Shown here: positions 5,149-10,553 of the stretch, in pieces
Layout: every line of letters begins with the position of its first letter
Numbering within the stretch: position 1 is the first letter of the stretch
Assembly: GCA_964613675.1 (NCBI GenBank)
Contig: CAZTIH010000092.1
Span: forward strand, 1 to 10,553
DNA from: DAIUCA01 sp964613675
GTDB lineage: Bacteria; Pseudomonadota; Gammaproteobacteria; Competibacterales; Competibacteraceae
DNA: 10,553 bases
Direction of reading: 5' to 3'
Made by a program: the position numbers and the translations under genes
Notes under the pieces: model-generated
The model's database searches: none
Seen by the model: the letters and a program-made list of their open reading frames with translations, nothing else
Told to the model about the DNA's origin: nothing

Positions 5149-7860
5149 ATGGTGTTCTCAATTTTTCGTCGCAGAAATCATCCCAGGAATACTTCTGCGA
5201 ATCCTTCTGAAGTCCCCGCACCCTCTACCTCGCATTCTGAAACGCATTCTCCTGAAATGTCTGCAATGGAATCCAATTCTTCCGAGGCTGCTATGACTGA
5301 AATTCCTTCTCCTGAAAGTCGTGCTACTGGTCTTCGCGCTGGGGGGCTTCGCGCTACTGCGACTGAAATCCGCCCTCCAGATGAAAATGCCTATCTCGCC
5401 AACTCGGAAGCCTCCATCAAGCTCCTGGCCGATTTGCTCGCCGAAAATCAGGACATTTCTGTAGAAAGTCGGTTGACCACTTTACGGAATCTCATTCGCT
5501 ACGATTTCGCCGATATTTTTGTCGGCAAAGCCCGCTTCAACGCAGGGCATCGCAGTAGCGTTGCGCTTCAGAATGCCTTGGAGAAACTCGAAAATTGGCT
5601 GTACTTCGACGGATTGAGTCATCGCCCGATTTTGGCCGTGGGCGGAATGTTCAGTGCGGGCAAGTCGCAATTTCTGAACGCCATTCTGAAAGATGCCGTA
5701 TTGCCTGTGGCGACCACCCCGACGACTGCCATTCCGACCTATCTGATGTACGGCGATACGGCCCAGATTCTGGCGCTAAATTCGTTTAATCGCCGTACTG
5801 TTCTCGATGCAGAAGCCCTCAAAGCGATTAGTCACGCCTTTCACCAGCGTTATCATCTGGGGTTCAGCCATCTAATTCGACGCATTCAGATCACGACGCC
5901 GCAGATGCCCTATCAGAATCTGGTCTTTCTGGATACGCCCGGTTACAGCAAACCCGACGCCCTTCAGAAGGCCGATAACATCGACGAAAACCTCGCTCGC
6001 AAACATCTGCTCATGGCCGATTATCTGTTGTGGCTCATCGATGTGGAAAAAGGCACGCTTGCACAAGAAGACATCCAGTTTCTGCAATCGCTTTCGCTGT
6101 CTAGTCCGATTTTCTTTGTGGTCAATAAAGCCGATCTGAAACCCCGTTCTCAAGTCGAGGCGATTGTCGAACAGGTCAGTCAAGAAGCCGCAAATGCCCA
6201 ACTTCCGACGGCGGGATTCTGCGCTTACAGCAGTCGCAACGGCGTACAGATATTCGGTGACGATCTGTTGGCCTATCTGCAATCTCTCGATGGCGTGAAT
6301 AAATACGCCGATCCGTGGGGGACTTTTGCCCAATCTCTGATGCCCCTTCGCGAAGAACTCGATCTCCACGATAACCAGGTGCGCGAAGCCCTTCAGATGG
6401 GGAATAGTCTCATTATCGACCATCTCCAGACGCCAACAGAAGCCAAAAAAGCCCTCACCGATTACGTTCAGAATGCAAAACAGTTTCAAAAGGAACTGGC
6501 CGATGTGCGTCGGAGCTTGACCGCTTTTAGTGAGAAATTAGAACAGCAAGTGGACAGTTTGGCGGCGGATTTGCTGGCCCATCGTCCCCCAAAATTGCCC
6601 GCAGAAATGGCCGATCAGGTGCGCAAAACCGCCTACGAAGCCGACCGACATCTGCAAACCGATGGGGCCACCGCTGCGTATTTGGCCCCGCATGTGGGAT
6701 TTTCTTTGCGAGACTGGCGTCGGGCCGCTGAAACGGGCATGGCGGAGGGGCAGTTTCTATTGGGCCTCTGCTACGGGGACGGACTGGGTTGCGAGCAGAA
6801 TAGTCTGAAGGCCGCCGAATGGTTCCGTTATGCCGCCGATCAGGGTCACGCGGGTGCTCAAAAATCCTTGGGAGACCACTATTTACAGGGCTATGGCGTG
6901 CCGCAAAGCGATGAAATGGCACTCATCTGGTATCGCAAAGCCGCCGATCAGAATCACGCCGATGCGCTCTATCTGCTCGGTGAGGCCCACGGCATGGGGC
7001 GCGGTGTGCCACCAGATGCGGACATGGCGGCGAATTACTGCCGACAAGCTGCCGAACGCGGTCACGGGAAAGCGCAACACAAGTACGGTGCCTGCTGTGA
7101 ACAGGGTTATGGCGCTCCGCAAGACGACCGCGAGGCCGTGAAATGGTATCGCCGCGCCGCCGAACAAGGTTACGCCGAGGCACAATGCTATCTCGGTGCG
7201 CTGTACGCGACGGGCCGTTTGGTCGCCGCCGACCCCTTAGAGGCCGCGAAATGGTGTCGTTTGGCCGCCGATCAGGGCCATCCCCATGCGCAATATATGT
7301 ACGGCGACTTCTACATCAAAGGAATTGGCGTCCCCATCAATGATCGCGAAGCCGTTGATTGGTATCGTAAATCCGCGCAACAGGGCTATCTACAGGGGCA
7401 ATACCAACTCGCTCACTGCTATCTCAACGGCACGGGTGTGGCGCAGAATTTATCTGAAGGGGCCCATTGGTTTCTGCAAGCGGCGCAACAAGGCTGTGCG
7501 CGGAGTCAATTCCAATATGCCGAACTCTGCGAGCAGGGACGGGGCGTTTCCCGCAATTATCAAGACGCCGCCCACTGGTATCGCAAATCCGCCGATCAGG
7601 GCAACACCGATGCGCAAAACAATCTCGGCAATCTGTATCTACAGGGGTTAGGCGTAAAAAAGTCGCCCACAGATGCGCTGGTTTGCTTTCAAAAGGCTGC
7701 CGATCAGGGGAATGCGTGGGGGCAATACAATCTCGGTTTCATGTATGCAACTGACCAAGGCGTACCGCAAGACTTCGATAAAGCCCGCTATTGGTACGAA
7801 AGAGCAGCGGCACAAGGTCATGAGTACGCTCAGGCCAATCTCAAACGATTGCCTATCTGA
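5149..7860 (+). CDS. Dynamin-like GTPase fused to a Sel1-like repeat array
   Basis: This is a 903-residue multidomain protein. Residues 1-78 are low-complexity, rich in Ser, Pro, Glu and Thr, and probably disordered. Residues about 85-400 form a dynamin-type GTPase domain: P-loop G166-S173 (GMFSAGKS), G2 in VATTPTTAIPT, G3 DTPG (262-265) and canonical G4 NKAD (326-329). Residues 400-520 are helical with coiled-coil character (QFQKELADVRRSLTAFSEKLEQQ). From about 527 to 900 there are ten complete Sel1-like repeats plus a partial one, with the ADQGH-type glycine recurring every 36 residues. Sel1 repeats form TPR-like superhelices that bind proteins, so this copy may be the adaptor or sensor of the set (inference). 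There is no signal peptide, so the Sel1 array should be cytoplasmic. AAGGAG at 5136-5141, seven bases before the ATG, fixes the start; the gap to the previous gene is 25 bases. Confidence 0.9.
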   Translation: MVFSIFRRRNHPRNTSANPSEVPAPSTSHSETHSPEMSAMESNSSEAAMTEIPSPESRATGLRAGGLRATATEIRPPDENAYLANSEASIKLLADLLAENQDISVESRLTTLRNLIRYDFADIFVGKARFNAGHRSSVALQNALEKLENWLYFDGLSHRPILAVGGMFSAGKSQFLNAILKDAVLPVATTPTTAIPTYLMYGDTAQILALNSFNRRTVLDAEALKAISHAFHQRYHLGFSHLIRRIQITTPQMPYQNLVFLDTPGYSKPDALQKADNIDENLARKHLLMADYLLWLIDVEKGTLAQEDIQFLQSLSLSSPIFFVVNKADLKPRSQVEAIVEQVSQEAANAQLPTAGFCAYSSRNGVQIFGDDLLAYLQSLDGVNKYADPWGTFAQSLMPLREELDLHDNQVREALQMGNSLIIDHLQTPTEAKKALTDYVQNAKQFQKELADVRRSLTAFSEKLEQQVDSLAADLLAHRPPKLPAEMADQVRKTAYEADRHLQTDGATAAYLAPHVGFSLRDWRRAAETGMAEGQFLLGLCYGDGLGCEQNSLKAAEWFRYAADQGHAGAQKSLGDHYLQGYGVPQSDEMALIWYRKAADQNHADALYLLGEAHGMGRGVPPDADMAANYCRQAAERGHGKAQHKYGACCEQGYGAPQDDREAVKWYRRAAEQGYAEAQCYLGALYATGRLVAADPLEAAKWCRLAADQGHPHAQYMYGDFYIKGIGVPINDREAVDWYRKSAQQGYLQGQYQLAHCYLNGTGVAQNLSEGAHWFLQAAQQGCARSQFQYAELCEQGRGVSRNYQDAAHWYRKSADQGNTDAQNNLGNLYLQGLGVKKSPTDALVCFQKAADQGNAWGQYNLGFMYATDQGVPQDFDKARYWYERAAAQGHEYAQANLKRLPI
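6727..7848 (+). repeat. Sel1-like repeats, 36-residue (108-base) period
   Basis: The key glycine of the A-[DE]-Q-G-[HNY] motif falls at residues 530, 566, 638, 674, 710, 746, 782, 818, 854 and 890, with Asn in its place at 602. Every step is 36 with no insertion or deletion across ten units. The units also share W-[FY]-R-[KRY]-[AS]-A and G-x-G-V-x-x. DNA copies are diverged from one another, so the array is stable and selected at protein level rather than newly expanded. Confidence 0.9.
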
Positions 7861-7882
7861 ACTGCTTTAAGGAGATTCGCAC

Positions 7883-10129
7883 ATGGCGACCGCAGAACAA
7901 GTGACCGCGAAAGTAGAACACATCATCGCGCAGTTAAACCGCTTTGCGCCGCTCTTCAGAAGTCATAGCGACCCGAGCGATGCGTGGGAAACCCTTTGTC
8001 GGTTGCCCCAAAAGCTCGCCGATCAGATTCAACAGTGCGCCCGCGAAGATCGGATATTGCGATTGGCGGTGGTCGGACAGGTAAAGGCAGGGAAATCGTC
8101 GTTTCTGAACACGCTGTTGTTCGAGGGCGAAACGCTATTGCCCAAAGCGGCGACGCCCATGACGGCCGCACTCACTTTAATTCGTTACGGCGACACCCCC
8201 AGCGCCCGAATCCACTACTACAGCGCCGACGATTGGGCGCAAATCGACGCTAAAGCCGCCGAATTCGACGAATTAGTGGCCCAAGTGCGCCTTGAACAAC
8301 TGTCGGCCCCCCCCGCACCACCGCAACGAGGTGAAGCACCCAATGCGTTGGCGCGTGCCGAAATCATCGCTCAAAGTCGGGCCAGTGAGTCAGTGCGGGC
8401 CGCCTGTGAACTGGTTCAGCAATCCCGTGAAAATTGGCCGTTGTTGCAGCCCAAATTGGGGCAAATCGAAGTGATCGATGCCCAAAATCGTCACGATTTG
8501 ATGGAAAAATTGCACAATTTTGTGGGAGCAACGGGCCAATTTACCCCGATTACGGCGATGGTCGAATTGGAGTTCCCGCTCGATCTGCTGCGCGAAATGG
8601 AAGTAATCGACACCCCCGGGATCAACGATCCGGTCATCTCGCGGGGACGGCGCACAAAAGATTATTTAAGTCAATGCGATGTCGTGTTTTTTCTGAGCTA
8701 CGCAGGCCAATTTTTCGATAGCGCGGATCTGCGGGTGTTGGCGCAGAATCTCCCCAGCGATGGCGTGAAGGAGATCATGGTCATCGGCACGAAACTCGAT
8801 AGCGTGCTGGTGCAGGAGTCGATGCGTTATCAGAACATCGGTGATCTACTCGTCAATACCGAACATCATTTGCAGAATCACGCCCGCGATACTCTGCATC
8901 GTCTCATCGAACAGAGTTCTGAAAACAGTACGGAACGGGCCGCACTTACCCATCTGAAAGGTCATGCGAAACCCGTTTTTGTCTCATCTATGGCGCAGAA
9001 TTTGGCGAATTTTGGCCCGCGCAATGAGGATGAAGCCTTCTATTTGGATCAACTCAACGGTCTGTATCCAAATTTCACTTTCGATTCTCAAACGCTGGGC
9101 GATCTCGCCAATTTTCAGCCCATTCACGACCGTTTGACTCGAATCAGTACCGATAAAACGCGGATTCTGGAAACGCGCATTGCCGATCTCATCGGCGCAT
9201 CTGAAATCACGATGCAGCAGGCAGTACAAAACCTCAGACAGTTTGCCCATTATCGCCACGAGAATCTGAAGAATGGCGATGTCGCCAAATTACAGAGTAA
9301 ACTCAAGGAGTTAGAGACGCGGCTACGACATGGGCGCGAGGGCGTGACCTTCATTTTTGAACGAGCGGTTCACAAGATGCGGAGCGACTTCAGCTTTCTG
9401 CTCACCGACATGCGCGGGATGCGCAGCGAATTCGAGTCCATTCAGACAAAAACCGAATCAGAACGCCACAAAGAGACCTGGACTGAAGAGGAACCCTATG
9501 AACGCAAACGCTTTTTTGGTCTGTGGACGGAAACAGGTACGCGCCGCGTTCGTCGTAGCGAATGGGTCACGACCTACTACGAAACCGCTCAAGTTCACGA
9601 CGCCATCGACAATGTAGAGCGCTTTGTTTCATCAGTAGAACGGGGGGCAAAAAATATTGCCTCTAAAATCATTAACTTAGAAGACTTACAGTCAAAAGTT
9701 CGCGAAGCCACACGCAATCTATTCGATCTGAGCAACCCCGATCTGGACGTCGAACACGATATTCTGATGCCCATCGAACGGGCCGTGATGCAGATTACGG
9801 TTCCCGATTTAGATTTTGGTCACCGTCGTTACGGCCAAATTGTCGCTGCACGGTTTTCGTCGAGTACGGTACGCGATGGCGGCATTGGCGAGTTGCGCAA
9901 TACCCAGCGCGATGCCCTCGATGCGGTGTTGAATGATTTACGGCAGCTCGTCGAGGCCAAAACGCAACAAATCGCCAATCACATTCAGACCATCGGGCAA
10001 CAATTCATCGACCAGCTTTTGCAGAACATTCAGCGCGATCAGGGCGGCCTACACGCCGATTTAGCTAACCGTCAAGCCGCCCTCGACCAATACGCCGCCC
10101 TCAATCACGCACTCACGGAGATCGTATAA
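7883..10129 (+). CDS. Dynamin-like large GTPase 3 (LeoA/CrfC-type architecture)
   Basis: This 748-residue protein has P-loop GQVKAGKS (65-72), G2 in AATPMTAALT (89-98), G3 DTPG (243-246) followed by IND, and G4 TKLD (303-306). RYGD (101-104) after G2 is common in bacterial dynamin-like proteins. About 150 residues separate G2 and G3, much longer than usual, including a Pro/Ala stretch (141-155) and helices. Residues 430-530 and 670-745 look like long coiled-coil helices. Between them an acidic run, the aromatic-basic stretch KRFFGLWTETGTRRVRRSEW (542-561) and TTYYET may form a beta-hairpin that could contact lipid (inference). The E. coli LeoA and CrfC proteins are the nearest named types I can suggest; orthology is not shown. 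AAGGAG at 7869-7874, eight bases before the ATG, sets the start. Its TAA overlaps the next ATG by one base. Confidence 0.87.
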   Translation: MATAEQVTAKVEHIIAQLNRFAPLFRSHSDPSDAWETLCRLPQKLADQIQQCAREDRILRLAVVGQVKAGKSSFLNTLLFEGETLLPKAATPMTAALTLIRYGDTPSARIHYYSADDWAQIDAKAAEFDELVAQVRLEQLSAPPAPPQRGEAPNALARAEIIAQSRASESVRAACELVQQSRENWPLLQPKLGQIEVIDAQNRHDLMEKLHNFVGATGQFTPITAMVELEFPLDLLREMEVIDTPGINDPVISRGRRTKDYLSQCDVVFFLSYAGQFFDSADLRVLAQNLPSDGVKEIMVIGTKLDSVLVQESMRYQNIGDLLVNTEHHLQNHARDTLHRLIEQSSENSTERAALTHLKGHAKPVFVSSMAQNLANFGPRNEDEAFYLDQLNGLYPNFTFDSQTLGDLANFQPIHDRLTRISTDKTRILETRIADLIGASEITMQQAVQNLRQFAHYRHENLKNGDVAKLQSKLKELETRLRHGREGVTFIFERAVHKMRSDFSFLLTDMRGMRSEFESIQTKTESERHKETWTEEEPYERKRFFGLWTETGTRRVRRSEWVTTYYETAQVHDAIDNVERFVSSVERGAKNIASKIINLEDLQSKVREATRNLFDLSNPDLDVEHDILMPIERAVMQITVPDLDFGHRRYGQIVAARFSSSTVRDGGIGELRNTQRDALDAVLNDLRQLVEAKTQQIANHIQTIGQQFIDQLLQNIQRDQGGLHADLANRQAALDQYAALNHALTEIV

Positions 10130-10461
10130 TGTTCCGCAAATCCTTACTTTTTCTGCTTTTTAGTTCAACCCTTCTCGTCGGAAATACCGCTTTCGCGATC
10201 CCGCCAGGGCAAGTCATTCCTAAAATTGGTGCCCAATGCCCCAATCATTACCGCGTGGACGGTCAATACTGCACCCCTATGCCCCAAGCCACCTTTGCCA
10301 TTGCGCGTATCGGTAACCAATGTCCCGAACATTATCGCATCGACCGACAGGTATATTGCGTGGCGAACCATGCGCGGGCCGTCACCGATATTTTGCCCCT
10401 TCAAGGGCCGCGTTGCCCCCAAAATTATCGGTTACAACGAGGCGTTTACTGCGTGCGATAG
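10129..10461 (+). CDS. Small exported protein with three Cys-pair repeats
   Basis: This 110-residue protein starts with a typical Sec signal peptide: basic MFRKS, a hydrophobic core (LLFLLFSSTLLVG) and a likely signal peptidase I site after AFA (21-23). No lipobox cysteine is present. The mature part is about 87 residues and consists of three repeats of the form CPxxYRxxxxx-YC. The cysteine pairs are C37/C48, C65/C77 and C96/C108, spaced by 10, 11 and 11 residues. Six cysteines in an exported protein suggest three disulfides. I do not recognise a named family, although secreted bacterial proteins with CPxGY...YC repeats exist. The ATG overlaps the stop of the dynamin gene (TAATG), and GGAG at 10117-10120 lies eight bases upstream, so translation is coupled. 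Its job is unknown; context suggests a periplasmic partner of the dynamin system. Confidence 0.82.
   Translation: MFRKSLLFLLFSSTLLVGNTAFAIPPGQVIPKIGAQCPNHYRVDGQYCTPMPQATFAIARIGNQCPEHYRIDRQVYCVANHARAVTDILPLQGPRCPQNYRLQRGVYCVR
10216..10458 (+). repeat. Three tandem Cys-pair protein repeats
   Basis: Units begin near residues 30, 58 and 89 with the pattern [IL]-x-x-G-x-x-CP-x-x-YR-x(4,5)-YC (the third unit is slightly shorter before its cysteine). The first and second are closest (KIGAQCPNHYRVD and RIGNQCPEHYRID); the third is QGPRCPQNYRLQ. The DNA copies differ substantially, indicating an old duplication. Confidence 0.8.
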
Positions 10462-10500
10462 CCCTAAAATTGAATCGCGATTGAGCCTTGTACACGAACC
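10462..10500. other. Short gap with a 10-bp palindrome
   Basis: This 39-base gap contains AATCGCGATT at 10473-10482, a perfect palindrome without a loop or T-run, so it is not a terminator. It could be a protein-binding site or chance. No strong ribosome-binding site is visible before ATG 10501. Confidence 0.3.
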
Positions 10501-10553
10501 ATGAACGCCGTCGAAATCGAAGAAGCCATCACCCAACTCGCCGAACAGCCGTT
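10501..10553 (+). CDS. Start of a gene, possibly a class I SAM-dependent DNA methyltransferase (partial)
   Basis: Only 17 codons lie inside the window: MNAVEIEEAITQLAEQP, then the first two bases of a codon beginning TT. This N-terminus resembles, from memory, large class I SAM-dependent DNA methyltransferases (type II/IIG-like) that begin with a [AV]-E-I-E-x-A-[IV]-x-x-L-A-x-x-PF pattern. No catalytic motif (such as NPPY) is visible because the gene is truncated by the window edge. The lack of a strong Shine-Dalgarno and the 39-base gap leave open whether it belongs to the same operon as the GTPase genes. Confidence 0.5.
   Translation, partial: MNAVEIEEAITQLAEQP

Noticed and set aside
5872..6489. 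Long minus-strand open frame of about 205 codons inside the Sel1-dynamin gene
   Set aside because: It lies opposite the conserved GTPase domain, has no ribosome-binding site or recognisable motif, and is explained by codon bias of the + strand gene.
6727..7848. Regular 108-base periodicity resembling an array of DNA repeats
   Set aside because: It is a protein-level Sel1 repeat inside one open frame; the DNA units are diverged and have no CRISPR-like identical repeats or spacers.
10473..10482. Palindrome AATCGCGATT as a terminator
   Set aside because: It has no loop and no following T-run, and flanking bases do not extend the pairing.

Overview
The window reads as a mid-GC bacterial chromosome segment, most likely from a gammaproteobacterium. 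That is inferred from the DciA-like (DUF721) protein, the YeeP/YfjP-type GTPases, clear Shine-Dalgarno sites and the style of the start of the last gene; I could not confirm it by a search. All well-supported genes are on the + strand.

Layout. Positions 1-198 hold no firm gene, only a weak minus-strand ORF. Positions 199-750 encode a DciA/DUF721-like protein with proline-rich flanks. After a 171-base gap containing an inverted repeat, a tightly packed array begins: three small septin/Era-class GTPases of the YeeP/YfjP (COG3596-like) type (922-1866, 1869-2672, 2803-3516), the last two being tandem paralogues. Three large dynamin-like GTPases follow (3525-5123, 5149-7860, 7883-10129). The middle one carries a C-terminal array of Sel1-like repeats in an exact 36-residue register. 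The last dynamin gene overlaps by one base (TAATG) a small protein with a signal peptide and three Cys-x10/11-Cys repeats (10129-10461). At 10501 a further gene starts and is cut by the window edge; its first 17 residues resemble the N-terminus of a family of class I SAM-dependent DNA methyltransferases.

How the genes may work together. Six successive GTPase genes with gaps of 2, 130, 8, 25 and 22 bases, plus a coupled exported protein, look like one functional unit. Dynamin-like proteins remodel or tether membranes, bacterial ones are often encoded side by side, and YeeP/YfjP-type GTPases are common in prophage and accessory islands. A plausible reading, and only an inference, is a multi-GTPase membrane-surveillance or membrane-repair system, possibly for defence. 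In it the small GTPases would act as switches, the dynamins as membrane effectors, the Sel1 array as a protein-docking arm and the exported Cys-repeat protein as the periplasmic arm. The likely DNA methyltransferase downstream fits an accessory or defence-rich neighbourhood.
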